Shown: one piece after another, positions 23,978 through 34,196 of the stretch
Layout of the letters: each line of letters starts with the position of its first letter
How positions within the stretch are numbered: the stretch's first letter is position 1
Source: Nitrosomonas sp.
GTDB lineage: Bacteria; Pseudomonadota; Gammaproteobacteria; Burkholderiales; Nitrosomonadaceae
Length of the DNA: 64,000 nt
Reading direction: 5' to 3'
NCBI GenBank assembly: GCA_020890945.1
Contig: JAJHPK010000015.1
Location: 44,854-108,853, forward strand
Program-made: the position numbers and the translations under genes
Notes under the pieces: model-generated
The model's input: the letters and a program-made list of their open reading frames with translations, nothing else
Told to the model about the DNA's origin: nothing
Database searches by the model: none

Positions 23978-26900
23978 TTAATCAAACTGTAAGGTATAAA
24001 ACAAGTCCGCTGCGTTGTCTTCGCCGGCTTGCGTAACAATGGTAATTTTCCGCGTTAAATTATAGGTGAGTTTGGTGATGCCCATGGTATTGGTGAGTAG
24101 GCTGCGCTCATAACTGATGTAAATGCGTGACGAGATACGCTTACCCACGATTCCGATTTGACCGGTCAACGAGCTACCCGGCGCGGCTTGTTTAAACGAA
24201 ATTTCATCTAAACCAATGGCATTGCGTAATTGATCGGTAATGCCCCCTCCCGATTGTCCACCCAATATCGCGCTGGCTGCCGTCAGTAGCGCCGATGCGT
24301 CGACGCCGCTTGCATCGGGTTTTCTACCCAGCGCGATCCATGAGAGTTTTTCGCTATCCGGTACATCCGGCGTGGAAATTAATTTAACGCGTGGTTGCCG
24401 CACGGTACCGGAAATTTCCACACCAGCCACCACTTCCAATCCTTCGCGAACGGCTAGCACATTTAATCCGGGATCATCGATCGGACCATTGAAGTTGACC
24501 ATGCCACGTTTGACCGTCAAATCCTGTCCATACGCTTTATAGGTTGTATCTTGCGCGGTAATGCTACCTTTTGCTTTTAGGGTATTGTGTTCGTCATTTC
24601 GAACTTGCAATTGGCCCGCTAAGCGGCCTTTCAGCCCTGCTGCATAGATGTAAAAATTTTCGCCTAGATTGAAGGTAATATCCGACAACAGCGATAGTTT
24701 TGATTGACGTGGATTGTTTTTGGCTGCTCCCGGAGTGTAAATGACGACATCGTCCGATACTTCTGGATGTCCTTCCGGCGGTTGAAGCAACAGGCCGGCA
24801 TCGGCCAGCAGGTTTCCGGAAACATTTAAGCGTTTGTCTTGGAAAACGATTTGTCCCGATCCCGATGTCACCATCCAGTAATCGGTTTTGCTAGCCAATT
24901 GAAATTCATCCATGGAAAAATTCAATTGGGTTTTGTTGCCGATCAGGCTTACGTTTCCATTAATATTCACCGATCCATGATTATTTTTCAGCTTTAGCTC
25001 TTTGAAAAAACGTTCATCGGGAGCCGGCACATGAGGCGAAACAAAATGCAATCGCTGAATGTTTAAATCGGTTTCGTGGAAACTGGCGGTAAGATTGCCT
25101 TGCTGCAATTGAATACCTTGCTCGAGCATGAGAACGCTTAATTGCTGTCCGGAAATCGTGCCATTAAAATTGGGATCATCGAGTGTACCCATAATTGTTG
25201 CGGCAATTTTCAGATTTCCGTTCAGACTGGTTCCATCGTTGAGCAATGGATTCATCCACTTCAAGTTATTGATTTGCGCATCAACGACACCTTGCAAGGG
25301 GGCATTGTTGGCAAATGTCCAGCCATTGCCTGATTCGCGCGTTGGAATCATGATTTGCGCTTTGGCGTCGCCAATGAGCGGACTGGCCGATAAAAAATTG
25401 GCAGAAATTTTTCCCCGCTGCGCAATCATACTGAGCTGCAACGTTTCGAGCTGCAACGGTTGTGGATTTTCACCGGGAAGAAACCAATCACCTTTTTCCC
25501 GCTGTATTTTTAAATGACCATTTAATTGCGCGCCGGATGCAAGATCCCAGTCGCCACCCAAATGCAAGGGTGTTTCTTGCGAATCGGTAAACTCCCCAGG
25601 CAATACGGCTATGCCGGAAAATTGTCCTTTTGTTTTCCAGCTTGTCGGTGTCCAATGCGCTTGTTCAATGTCGATTTTTCCATTGGAAGCGGATAATTGC
25701 AGCGCACCCAAACTCACTTTATCGGTGCTTGCAAATAGTGATGCTGGCGCGGTGAGTTCCAGCGGAATCTTTCCGGTGAGCGATAGCTGCGCGATTTTTC
25801 CTTGCCATTGCGGTGCTGCAGATTGTTTCAAATCCAAGCTACCGCGTGCTTTCAGATTAAACGTCGATTCGTTGTTGACGCGAGTATTCACCGAAATATG
25901 GTGTTGTTGTTGAGTACCATCAACACGCATATCTAACTGTTCTAATTTTGCCGATTTATTCGCACTCATGCTTTGCGCCGTGAGTTTGAGTTCGACGATG
26001 TCGTTTTTTAGTTGCGTGTTCAGTGACAAATCGGTGATCTGCTGTTGATCCGATAACTTCAGTTTAGTGCTTACGATGTTGGCCTGCACAGCAGGTGTTT
26101 TGAGATTGCCGCTCAGTTTGATGGTGCCTTTTAGGTCGCCTGATACGCCCAAACCCATGTGTTCTAGCGCTGGGGAGTTGATCGTTAGTTGCAAGGCATC
26201 GTTGGTTTTACCAAAACCGCCTTGTGCGAGCACATGATTGGCTGCAATTTTTAGCTCTGCTTTGCCGGTGAATTGATTCAATCCGTTAAACGTAAGGTAT
26301 CCAGCGCCGCTCAAAGGTGATTTTTTTATGTGGCTATCTTTGATGACGTAATTCAATTTTCCCGAAGGTTCAGATGCTAATTTTCCGGCAATATCGATGC
26401 TAGCATTCAGATTGGAATCAGGTGCCTGAACAAAATCAGCCAAATTAAAGTTTGTCAGTTGACTGGAAAAATCAAAGGACTGATCTCGATCTAAATGAAA
26501 AGAACCTTTACCACGCCATTGCGATTTTTTGCGTTGCAAATGAATGTGTTGCAGCGTTATCAACTGATCAAGACGTGTCAATGAAGCATTGAGCATCATT
26601 GCATTGTCTTTTAATTCAATGCGTGCGGTCTGTTGATAGACATCACCTTTCAACTCAATTTCACCCGATATTTGTGCAGCTTGAATGCGTTTATCAATGA
26701 TCTTTGGATTGAGTTTATCGATCATTAAATGCGCCATTCCCGTGTTATTCACGAGTTGCCAATCCACATTGCCGCGAACCACTTCTTGCTTGCCGTTACG
26801 GATGCGAAGATCGTGCAATCGTATCGTTTCTTGACTCACCAAGGCTTGGGTACGGATCTCAGAGAACGGTAAACCGTTTTGGTCGATCGTTGCTGGTGTG

Positions 26901-27838
26901 TTGTTCTGAATCGCAATGGTGCCTTCCAATTGCTGCTGTGGGTTGTTGTGTAAATGAGCTGTCATCGCGAGATGAGCATTCGGCGCATCTGCTATCCATT
27001 GCGCGGGATTGATATTGTTTGCAGAAATATCGAGGTTTACTACGGGTTGCGCTGCAAAGGGGGCGATCTCTGCTTGTATCTTTGCATTTGATTCATGCTG
27101 CTGAGTATTGAATTGAGCGTGCATCCGTGCAAAATTACCGCTAATCTTGCCGTGAATCACGCTAGGCGATTGCGTGGAATGCAATTCAATTTGTGCTGTG
27201 AGCGGAAATGGCCCATGACCATTCAGATGCATTGAGCCGGTAAGACTACCCCATTGCGTCACCAATCCGAATCGTTGCAAATGATGGTGTTCGCCGTCAC
27301 TATGAAACGAGAATGCGACATCGGAAATAATCTGTTCCGCTTCTGTTTCATTAAAAGGATAAAGATCGATAGAATCAATGGAAACTTTGAGAATGGATAG
27401 CTTTAGCGGCAATACCAGATTTTCCGGCATTGTCGGTGGCGTTTTTTCATGATCGGGGGGCGGCAGATTGACCGAAACTGTTTGAATCGAAAGTTGATCA
27501 ATCGTCAATTGCCGATTTAATAAATCAGCCGGGCGCCAAGTAAAGATCAAGGTTTCTAATTTTATCGAGCTATTTTTTTCGACATAGCGCACTGTGCCGA
27601 TTCGTAAATTGCTGATATCTCCTTCGACATCGATAAAATCCAGCGTGCCGTTGCTTAGGCGGCTTACTGTCGCGAGCAGCCACTGCATACCGTATTGCGT
27701 GGATACCAGCCAAGTCCCAATGCCTATCAATACTACGCTGATGAAAGCGATAATCGCCGCAAATCGAGTAACGTGGCGGACATAACCAGGATCCTTGGTA
27801 GTAGTTTCAGCCGTATGATCGTGATCGGAATCAGCCAT
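23978..27838 (-). CDS. tamB: Translocation and assembly module protein TamB
   Basis: A 1286-residue AsmA/TamB-like protein. It has one N-terminal transmembrane helix (about residues 27-48) and a long beta-taco region of repeated amphipathic strands. The C-terminal TamB (DUF490) domain ends 'YNLTRKITIVTQAGEDNAADLFY' with a terminal aromatic-D pattern. It spans the periplasm and works with TamA in outer-membrane protein insertion and in phospholipid transport between membranes. It is 8 bp from tamA, so they form a transcription unit. Length and domain order are normal. Confidence 0.94.
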   Translation of the reverse strand: MADSDHDHTAETTTKDPGYVRHVTRFAAIIAFISVVLIGIGTWLVSTQYGMQWLLATVSRLSNGTLDFIDVEGDISNLRIGTVRYVEKNSSIKLETLIFTWRPADLLNRQLTIDQLSIQTVSVNLPPPDHEKTPPTMPENLVLPLKLSILKVSIDSIDLYPFNETEAEQIISDVAFSFHSDGEHHHLQRFGLVTQWGSLTGSMHLNGHGPFPLTAQIELHSTQSPSVIHGKISGNFARMHAQFNTQQHESNAKIQAEIAPFAAQPVVNLDISANNINPAQWIADAPNAHLAMTAHLHNNPQQQLEGTIAIQNNTPATIDQNGLPFSEIRTQALVSQETIRLHDLRIRNGKQEVVRGNVDWQLVNNTGMAHLMIDKLNPKIIDKRIQAAQISGEIELKGDVYQQTARIELKDNAMMLNASLTRLDQLITLQHIHLQRKKSQWRGKGSFHLDRDQSFDFSSQLTNFNLADFVQAPDSNLNASIDIAGKLASEPSGKLNYVIKDSHIKKSPLSGAGYLTFNGLNQFTGKAELKIAANHVLAQGGFGKTNDALQLTINSPALEHMGLGVSGDLKGTIKLSGNLKTPAVQANIVSTKLKLSDQQQITDLSLNTQLKNDIVELKLTAQSMSANKSAKLEQLDMRVDGTQQQHHISVNTRVNNESTFNLKARGSLDLKQSAAPQWQGKIAQLSLTGKIPLELTAPASLFASTDKVSLGALQLSASNGKIDIEQAHWTPTSWKTKGQFSGIAVLPGEFTDSQETPLHLGGDWDLASGAQLNGHLKIQREKGDWFLPGENPQPLQLETLQLSMIAQRGKISANFLSASPLIGDAKAQIMIPTRESGNGWTFANNAPLQGVVDAQINNLKWMNPLLNDGTSLNGNLKIAATIMGTLDDPNFNGTISGQQLSVLMLEQGIQLQQGNLTASFHETDLNIQRLHFVSPHVPAPDERFFKELKLKNNHGSVNINGNVSLIGNKTQLNFSMDEFQLASKTDYWMVTSGSGQIVFQDKRLNVSGNLLADAGLLLQPPEGHPEVSDDVVIYTPGAAKNNPRQSKLSLLSDITFNLGENFYIYAAGLKGRLAGQLQVRNDEHNTLKAKGSITAQDTTYKAYGQDLTVKRGMVNFNGPIDDPGLNVLAVREGLEVVAGVEISGTVRQPRVKLISTPDVPDSEKLSWIALGRKPDASGVDASALLTAASAILGGQSGGGITDQLRNAIGLDEISFKQAAPGSSLTGQIGIVGKRISSRIYISYERSLLTNTMGITKLTYNLTRKITIVTQAGEDNAADLFYTLQFD

Positions 27839-27846
27839 GATGGACC

Positions 27847-29634
27847 TTAAAAAGCAACCGTCATAGAAAAATGCACGCGCAGATTACCGGTATCATGCCC
27901 ACGAGCCAAATCCAAGGCAATTGGCCCCGCAGGACTCCGCCAGCGGATACCGGCGCCATAACCGATGACCGGATGTAATGCACGCCAACGGTCCGCAGCA
28001 TTACCGACATCGACAAATGCCGCCGCACCCCACTGTTGAGTTAACCAATGGGTATATTCGGCCGTGCCCGTCACCATCGTCAGCGCACCCACTACGGCAT
28101 TGCCTTCTCGCTCACCAAGGCTTTTGAAATCATAGCCACGAACCGATTGAATGCCACCGGCGCGAAACAAATATTCTTGCGGAATGCCAAAACGTGAATC
28201 GGCGAGGGTATAACCGACTTCCGCACGAAGAAAAAAAGTGTCGCGCGCTCCGACTGGCCACCAGGTTTGATGGCGTGCATAAGTGCGCAAAAAATCTTGA
28301 TCGGATAGCAAAGCTTGCACCCCTCCGCCGATACGAATTTCTGTGACATCGCCGCGGCGGATGAAAAAAGGATCGTCCACAACTTGACGCCGCCAACGCC
28401 AATCCAATACCAGCGCTTCATTAATTTGATTGATTCCGCCAGAAGGTTGTTTGCTTTCATGTTGCCAACTCAATCCGACCTGCATCTGAATTTTAGGCGT
28501 TTGATAGTTGCGCGTAACACCGATTTTTTGCTCAATGGTTTTCAAATTCTGAATATTAGTCATTTGCAGGCTAGCGCCCGCCGAATAATTGACATGATTT
28601 TGATCCGGCAAAGTATCGACTGTACCCAGAAAGGTTTGGCGTCTTTGCTCTAAACGCAACATGCTGGTTAAGTTCCAAGCACGGTCAAAAAGATTGTGAT
28701 TACGATAATTCAGCTCGCCGCGTGCGCCATTATTGGAACTATAACCCAGACCGAATGCCACACGCTGCGATTGCGCTTCCGTTACGGTTACTTGTACCGG
28801 AACAGCTCGATGTTGCGCCACTTCGGCTGAAATGGTCACCGATACCGTGCTGAATTGGGGGCCTTTCTGCAGGGCGTTCTGAAACAACTGCAATGTTTCC
28901 CGTTTGTAAACATCGCCTGTTTTAAAATTCTTCGAGGCCGTGATGAGATTTTCCTGGTAGCGTTCAAGCCCAGTAATTTCTAGCTCACCGAAGTAAAAAA
29001 CCGGGCCCGAATCAATGACTACCGATAAATCCGCTTGTGCGCGTTCAGGATCCACGGTTGCCTGACTGGTGACCAGATAGGCGGCTGCAAATTCTTCCGA
29101 AGCAACCATCGATACTAGAATCGATTTGGCTTGTTCCCAATCGGATGAACGAAAGCGCTCTTCCTGCTTGAGTGACCAACTGGCGCGCAATAGCTGTATT
29201 CTGTCTTGATAACGGGATTCTTCAGCAATTACGCCTCGAAAAGCGATTGAAATCTCACCGACGCGGGTGACCTTGCCTGGGTCAATTTTTAGATGGGGTT
29301 TGTTGCCGTTTTCTTTCGATTCACGCAAAACGGTAATAATGGAAGAAAAATAACCTTCGGATTTTAATAATTCATGAATCTCTTGCTGTGTACGATATAA
29401 AAAATTTTTTTCTTCCGCGCTGTTTACAAAAGGTTCGGTAGGCAGTTTTAAATGTTTATTAAGAAAATCTTCGATTTCTTCGGGAGCCGATAGCAAAACC
29501 ACTGTTGATTTTTTGTTGAGATTAAAAAAATCGATGGCAAATGCCGCATGAGGCGCAACAGTAAGCCACAACAACATTGACGCAATGATGCAAAAACATA
29601 AATGCTTAATAATGGCCGTGGCGCCTGATATCAC
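27847..29634 (-). CDS. tamA: Outer membrane assembly factor TamA (Omp85 family)
   Basis: A 595-residue Omp85 protein. It has a signal peptide ('WLTVAPHAAFA'), about three POTRA domains (residues 40-270), then a 16-strand barrel with 'GLGYSSNNGARGELNYR' and the conserved late motif 'RAGGIQSVRGYDF' (RGY/F loop in the barrel). It ends 'VHFSMTVAF' with the terminal phenylalanine of an outer-membrane beta signal. It is the partner of TamB in the envelope. Confidence 0.95.
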   Translation of the reverse strand: MISGATAIIKHLCFCIIASMLLWLTVAPHAAFAIDFFNLNKKSTVVLLSAPEEIEDFLNKHLKLPTEPFVNSAEEKNFLYRTQQEIHELLKSEGYFSSIITVLRESKENGNKPHLKIDPGKVTRVGEISIAFRGVIAEESRYQDRIQLLRASWSLKQEERFRSSDWEQAKSILVSMVASEEFAAAYLVTSQATVDPERAQADLSVVIDSGPVFYFGELEITGLERYQENLITASKNFKTGDVYKRETLQLFQNALQKGPQFSTVSVTISAEVAQHRAVPVQVTVTEAQSQRVAFGLGYSSNNGARGELNYRNHNLFDRAWNLTSMLRLEQRRQTFLGTVDTLPDQNHVNYSAGASLQMTNIQNLKTIEQKIGVTRNYQTPKIQMQVGLSWQHESKQPSGGINQINEALVLDWRWRRQVVDDPFFIRRGDVTEIRIGGGVQALLSDQDFLRTYARHQTWWPVGARDTFFLRAEVGYTLADSRFGIPQEYLFRAGGIQSVRGYDFKSLGEREGNAVVGALTMVTGTAEYTHWLTQQWGAAAFVDVGNAADRWRALHPVIGYGAGIRWRSPAGPIALDLARGHDTGNLRVHFSMTVAF

Positions 29635-29661
29635 TACTGGAATAAAAACAAAAGATTGCTA

Positions 29662-30246
29662 TCAGAAATTCTTTTTTTCTTCTTTAAGCGCCAGCGGCAA
29701 AGCGACTTTTAAATAATAAAACATCGACAGCAAGGTTAAAAAAGCCGCAATGTATATCAACCAGGTACCGATTAATTGTGGATCAAAGTGTTCACCAATC
29801 GCGTCATGATAGAGCAATAAGGGAATAGCGATCATCTGTGAAGTCGTTTTGATTTTTCCTAAGAATGACACGGCCACGCTTTTGGATTTACCAATTTGCG
29901 CCATCCATTCGCGCAGTGCCGATATGGCGATTTCGCGGCCTATAATGATTAAAGCAATGGGCGCATCCAGTCTTCCTAAATAAACCAACACAATCAAAGC
30001 GGCAGAAACCATCAGTTTATCGGCTACTGGATCGAGAAAAGCACCAAAAGCAGACGTTTGATTCATGACCCGCGCTAAATAACCATCTAACCAGTCGGTA
30101 ATTGCTGCGCTTGCGAAAATTAAAGTGGCAACCAGATTTTGATTTTCAGGAAGTAACCAGTTATGTGGAAAATAGAAAATTCCGACAAATAAAGGAATGG
30201 CTAAGATTCGCAAAAAAGTTAATAAATTAGGGACGTTGTAGAGCAT
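29662..30246 (-). CDS. pgsA: CDP-diacylglycerol--glycerol-3-phosphate 3-phosphatidyltransferase
   Basis: A 194-residue membrane enzyme that makes phosphatidylglycerol phosphate. The CDP-alcohol phosphotransferase signature D-G-x2-A-R-x8-G-x3-D-x3-D is complete in 'DGYLARV' ... 'GAFLDPVADK'. Several transmembrane helices surround it. ATG 30246 ('MLYNVPNLLTFLR') is preferred over an upstream TTG. The gene follows uvrC, an arrangement also seen in other gammaproteobacteria. Confidence 0.95.
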   Translation of the reverse strand: MLYNVPNLLTFLRILAIPLFVGIFYFPHNWLLPENQNLVATLIFASAAITDWLDGYLARVMNQTSAFGAFLDPVADKLMVSAALIVLVYLGRLDAPIALIIIGREIAISALREWMAQIGKSKSVAVSFLGKIKTTSQMIAIPLLLYHDAIGEHFDPQLIGTWLIYIAAFLTLLSMFYYLKVALPLALKEEKKNF

Positions 30247-30309
30247 GTTCAAAAGAGAAATTTATGCGATATCAATGAATAAGCGAAACTCATGGTTGGA
30301 TTACACACG

Positions 30310-32154
30310 TTAGTGCAGTTCGCGGTATATTTTTTCTGCTAGTGTACGACTAATTCCTTCAGTTTGCTGCAACTCTTCAATACTAGCAGTCAGGATGCCT
30401 TTGAGTCCGCCGAAGCGGCTTAGTAAATTTTGTCTGCGTTTAGCACCTACACCGCTGATATCTTGCAAGCTGGAACTGGTTCTAGCCTTGCCACGCTTGT
30501 TTCGATGACCTTGTATGGCAAAACGATGAGCTTCATCGCGAATCTGTTGGATCAAATGCAAAGCCGGATGTTCACTCGGCAAATGCAACGGGGCATCAAA
30601 CAAAGGAGAAATGAGCTGTTCCAAACCCGGCTTGCGTCCTTCACCTTTGGCTACGCCAATCAGTACCGCATCATTGATGCCAAGTTCATGCAATGCATCC
30701 TGTGAGGCGGTGAGCTGGCCTTTGCCGCCATCTATCAATATCAAATCGGGTAATTCGCTTTCACCGCTAACGATTTTTTGGTAGCGCCGGAATAGTGCTT
30801 CTCGCATCGCCGCATAATCGTCGCCAGGAGTAATGTTGGTAATGTTATAGCGACGGTACTCTTGATTGCGCATGGCAAAATTGTTGTATACGACGCAGGA
30901 TGCTACCGTAGCCTCGCCCATGGTATGGCTAATATCGAAACACTCAATCCGATGGAGTCCCGGCATTTGCAATACATCTTGCAATGCCAGCAAACGTTTC
31001 TCCTGACTGGCATGTCTCGCATTCATTTGTTTTAATGCCAGTTGCGCGTTTTCAAGCGCCATCTCTAGCCAAATGCGTTTTTCTCCAATCGGGTTAAATT
31101 GTAACGTAATTTTGTGACCACATTGTTCAGTCAATAGTGTTTCTAGCGTTTCACGCTCGATTTTTTCACTGACGATAATGAGTGAAGGCACGTTGCGGTT
31201 TAAGTAATGTTGCGCCAGAAAAGCTTCAATGATGGTTGCGGAATCGCAATCATCAGCATTTTGTGGAAAAAAACTTTTGTCGCCGAGATGGCGGCCACCG
31301 CGAACCATAGCTAAATTCACGCATACTTTCCGCGTATTTTCCATGGTTGCCAAGGCAACGACATCCGCATCCAGCGCTTTGCCTCTATCGACAAACTGTT
31401 TCTCGCGGATTCTGCGTAAAGCCTGAATTTGGTCGCGTAATACAGCCGCTTTCTCATATTCCATGCGTTGTGCGGCCTGCTCCATTTTATGGGAAATTTC
31501 GGCAATGACTTCGCTTTGCTTACCTTGTAAAAATAGCTCGGCATTTTTGACGTCGGTAAGATACTCTTGTGTCGAAATCTCGCCGACGCAAGGCGCACTG
31601 CACCGCTTGATTTGAAACAATAAACAGGGCCGCGCCCGGTTGCTGTATACGCTGTCCTCACAAGTTCGCAAACGAAAAACTTTTTGCATCAATTGGATGC
31701 TTTCTCGCACGATACCGGCATTGGGAAATGGCCCAAAGTAGCGGTGCGTTTTATCCAACACGCCGCGATAAAATCCTAGCCGCGGGAAACTGTGTTTGGT
31801 CAAAATGACATAAGGGTAGGATTTATCATCGCGAAATAGAATATTATAGCGCGGCTTGAGGCTTTTGATCAGATTGTTTTCCAGCAGCAGAGCTTCCGCT
31901 TCGGAGCGAGTTGCGGTCGTTTCAATATTGGTGATTTGCGACACCATCATCTGGATTCTCGGTCCCAGATTGGTTTTTTGAAAATAGGACGAAACGCGTT
32001 TTTTTAGATTGACTGCTTTGCCGACGTATATTACTTCACCCTGGGTGTTTATCATGCGATAAACACCCGGTTGATGTGGCAGGTTTACACAAAAATCTTT
32101 AGCATCAAATGCTTTTTCCGTTTGATGCGAATCGGTTGAATTAGTCTGCACCAT
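30310..32154 (-). CDS. uvrC: Excinuclease ABC subunit C
   Basis: A 614-residue UvrC that makes both incisions in nucleotide excision repair. The N-terminal GIY-YIG nuclease reads 'GVYRMINTQGEVIYVGKAVN'. A UvrB-interacting helix pair is near 'MEQAAQRMEYEKAAVLRDQI', followed by the RNase-H-like nuclease half ('ECFDISHTMGEATVASCVVY', 'LILIDGGKGQL') and a C-terminal helix-hairpin-helix ('LQDISGVGAKRRQNLLSRFG'). Its start overlaps the tautomerase gene by 14 bp. Confidence 0.97.
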   Translation of the reverse strand: MVQTNSTDSHQTEKAFDAKDFCVNLPHQPGVYRMINTQGEVIYVGKAVNLKKRVSSYFQKTNLGPRIQMMVSQITNIETTATRSEAEALLLENNLIKSLKPRYNILFRDDKSYPYVILTKHSFPRLGFYRGVLDKTHRYFGPFPNAGIVRESIQLMQKVFRLRTCEDSVYSNRARPCLLFQIKRCSAPCVGEISTQEYLTDVKNAELFLQGKQSEVIAEISHKMEQAAQRMEYEKAAVLRDQIQALRRIREKQFVDRGKALDADVVALATMENTRKVCVNLAMVRGGRHLGDKSFFPQNADDCDSATIIEAFLAQHYLNRNVPSLIIVSEKIERETLETLLTEQCGHKITLQFNPIGEKRIWLEMALENAQLALKQMNARHASQEKRLLALQDVLQMPGLHRIECFDISHTMGEATVASCVVYNNFAMRNQEYRRYNITNITPGDDYAAMREALFRRYQKIVSGESELPDLILIDGGKGQLTASQDALHELGINDAVLIGVAKGEGRKPGLEQLISPLFDAPLHLPSEHPALHLIQQIRDEAHRFAIQGHRNKRGKARTSSSLQDISGVGAKRRQNLLSRFGGLKGILTASIEELQQTEGISRTLAEKIYRELH

Positions 32155-32329
32155 CTAGCAAATTACCTGCTACCGCCCAATTTTCATGTGGCAATTCATC
32201 AAAGCAAATGTACGTATACGATTTTGGCTTTTTCGCAATACGCTCAAGGGTATCGGTAATTTCAGCAGCAATTTCTTTCTTTTGTTCCCGCGTCAGTGTT
32301 CCGGCTAAACGAATATTGACGTATGGCAT
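32141..32329 (-). CDS. 4-oxalocrotonate tautomerase-family protein
   Basis: A 62-residue tautomerase. After removal of Met, Pro-1 ('MPYVNIRLAG') would be the catalytic base, as in this family. It is a small hexamer-forming enzyme whose substrate here is unknown. 'PKSYTYICFDELPHENWAVAG' matches the C-terminal beta region of family members. It overlaps the start of uvrC and is probably translationally coupled. Confidence 0.88.
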   Translation of the reverse strand: MPYVNIRLAGTLTREQKKEIAAEITDTLERIAKKPKSYTYICFDELPHENWAVAGNLLDGAD

Positions 32330-32364
32330 ACGATTTTCTCCTTAAAATAATTATGGGACAGCAA

Positions 32365-32988
32365 TTAAAGTTCGCTCGCAATTTTAGCAAAAACCTGTTC
32401 GAACATTTCGCAAGTTAATCGTTTAGTTTGCGTGTTGTAGCGGCTACAGTGATAGCTATCATACAATTTGACGGTATTTTCTGTCGGCAAGGTATGAATG
32501 TTGCCGTGACCGAAAAGATAGGATTTTGCGGAAAGTTGCAGTCCTTTTAGTATCGCTTGATGTGCTACCAATCCTAGCGCAACAATTGCTTTGCCTTCTT
32601 GATTGATAAACTCATTGAGCTCATTCTTTAAATACTGATTACATTGCCGAATTTCTTGTGGCAGTGGTTTGTTTTCGGGCGGCAAGCATTTTACGGCATT
32701 GGTGATGCGACATCCGATCAATTGTAATTCATCATCAGCAGCAATGGACTCAGGTTTTGTAGCAAAACCAAACTTATAAAGTGTTTGATATAACAGAATG
32801 CCTGCATGATCTCCGGTAAAAGGCCGCCCCGTGCGATTGGCACCGTGCATGCCGGGTGCTAACCCGACAATCAGAATTTTCGGATGATCGTCGCCAAATG
32901 CCACCACGGGTTGGGCATGATAATCAGGATACTTGCTTCTTACCGAATGTAAAAAATCGCTCAATCGCGGACACTGAGTGCATTGCAT
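32365..32988 (-). CDS. Uracil-DNA glycosylase, family 5 (UDGb) like
   Basis: A 207-residue DNA repair enzyme that removes deaminated bases. Motif 1, 'GLAPGMHGANRTGRPFTGD' (residues 42-60), is the family 5 (UDGb) signature. The second motif, 'SYHCSRYNTQTKRLT', corresponds to the usual 'SYHPS-xN-x-TGRLT' with Pro replaced by Cys. N-terminal 'CTQCPRL' (Cys3, Cys6) and two later cysteines probably bind an iron-sulfur cluster. It heads the tautomerase-uvrC-pgsA-tamAB run. Confidence 0.85.
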   Translation of the reverse strand: MQCTQCPRLSDFLHSVRSKYPDYHAQPVVAFGDDHPKILIVGLAPGMHGANRTGRPFTGDHAGILLYQTLYKFGFATKPESIAADDELQLIGCRITNAVKCLPPENKPLPQEIRQCNQYLKNELNEFINQEGKAIVALGLVAHQAILKGLQLSAKSYLFGHGNIHTLPTENTVKLYDSYHCSRYNTQTKRLTCEMFEQVFAKIASEL

Positions 32989-33157
32989 GGAATTAAGATT
33001 AAGAAATGTGTTGTATTCTGCGCGTCAGAACACGAAATAGAACGTGCAATGTTGTTATTTTTTATAGTAAATTATTTTGAATGTGTTATATCATACAAAC
33101 TGATATGAAAATCAAAGCATGAATTTTATACATTAAACGGTAACAGAGGAGATCATT

Positions 33158-33469
33158 ATGACTCATGTAAAAAAAATAGCTACTGCTTCATTAATTGGCG
33201 CAGTTTTATTTGCAGGTAGCGCATTTGCGATTGAAAGAGAATACGTCGATCAAGGTAAATATATTGATTTCTATGCGCATAGATTTCCTGGTTTTGAAGC
33301 AATTGGCCCTACACCACGGACCGATTTGATTTTGGATCAAGAAAAAGTTGCTCAAACAAAAAGTTCGGAAGAAAATTTTAAACTGCCATCAGGCATTAAT
33401 CCTGTAAATCCTTCTGTAACGCCAAGCAATGCCAAAGATCCAGTGGTTAGAAAAAGCTTTAATCACTAA
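33158..33469 (+). CDS. Small secreted or periplasmic protein of unknown function
   Basis: A 103-residue protein with a signal peptide ('MTHVKKIATASLIGAVLF', cleaving after 'GSAFA'). The mature 80 residues are polar and low in hydrophobic content, with no cysteine or known motif. AGAGGAG lies 9 nt before the ATG, and a strong terminator follows, so it is probably well expressed on its own. Confidence 0.7.
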   Translation: MTHVKKIATASLIGAVLFAGSAFAIEREYVDQGKYIDFYAHRFPGFEAIGPTPRTDLILDQEKVAQTKSSEENFKLPSGINPVNPSVTPSNAKDPVVRKSFNH

Positions 33470-33488
33470 TAGCTTAACTCATCATAGA

Positions 33489-33519
33489 GGCTAACAGATA
33501 TTGTCTGTTAGCCTTTTTT
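33489..33519 (+). terminator. Rho-independent terminator
   Basis: A perfect 10-bp stem (33489-33498 with 33504-33513), 5-nt loop, then six T. It ends the small secreted-protein gene 20 bp upstream. Confidence 0.92.
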
Positions 33520-33939
33520 ACGTCTCTTGTTTATCCAATGAAGCATTTTAATGCTACTGATCGGTGAAGAACGAAACACCTTGAGGCGTTGTCTGTTGAG
33601 TGCTAATCGTTGAAAGAATCTTGGCACCAAACATTAGCGCAAATACGCATCAATTTTGCGGTGATGGAACGTGAGATCAATGATCAAGTCTGTTGAATGT
33701 TCTAGCAGATTTCGCGTTCACTACATTATCTCGTAGTGTTGTTTCCTTGATACTATCGCAACATTGATTTAAAACGTTTTTCTAACATTGTCATTTATTG
33801 TCTTCTTGATTGAGTGAGTTTAAGTTAATCTTTATCGCTAAAAACAGCCTAGTTCAATATCTGTTCGGTATACTCACTTTTGCCAGAAAAACTGATAAAT
33901 TGACGTTTAATGTTCAAGAAGGTATAGTGACGGCTTTTT
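33520..33939 (+). other. Intergenic region upstream of the tRNA cluster
   Basis: A 420-bp stretch without a supported gene. A 29-codon forward stretch around 33613-33699 ('SWHQTLAQIRINFAVMERE...') reads like protein and may be a relic. The tRNA promoter must lie near the right end, but no clear sigma-70 pair stands out. Confidence 0.4.
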
Positions 33940-34016
33940 CGGGGTGTAGCGTAGTCTGGTAGCGCGCCTGGTTTGGGACCAGGATGTCGGGAGTTCAAAT
34001 CTCTCCACCCCGACCA
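33940..34016 (+). tRNA. tRNA-Pro (anticodon UGG)
   Basis: Full cloverleaf with encoded CCA. Acceptor CGGGGTG/CACCCCG; anticodon stem CCTGG/CCAGG around loop TTTGGGA (anticodon TGG); T arm GGGAG...CTCTC with TTCAAAT loop. First of three tRNAs in a row. Confidence 0.96.
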
Positions 34017-34053
34017 ATTTCAAAAGCCTTAGATTTTAGGAAAACTCGACTTA

Positions 34054-34130
34054 GTGCCCGTAGCTCAACCGGATAGAGCACCAGCCTTCTAAGCTGGGGG
34101 TTACAGGTTCGATTCCTGTCGGGCACGCCA
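34054..34130 (+). tRNA. tRNA-Arg (anticodon UCU)
   Basis: Acceptor GTGCCCG/CGGGCAC, anticodon stem CCAGC/GCTGG around CTTCTAA (anticodon TCT), TTCGATT loop in the T arm, and CCA encoded. It lies 37 bp after tRNA-Pro and is probably co-transcribed. Confidence 0.96.
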
Positions 34131-34196
34131 TATAGGCGAATATCATAGATATGTTCGTATTTTGCCGAATTGTGAGCATTTCATTTTCTTTTTTAT

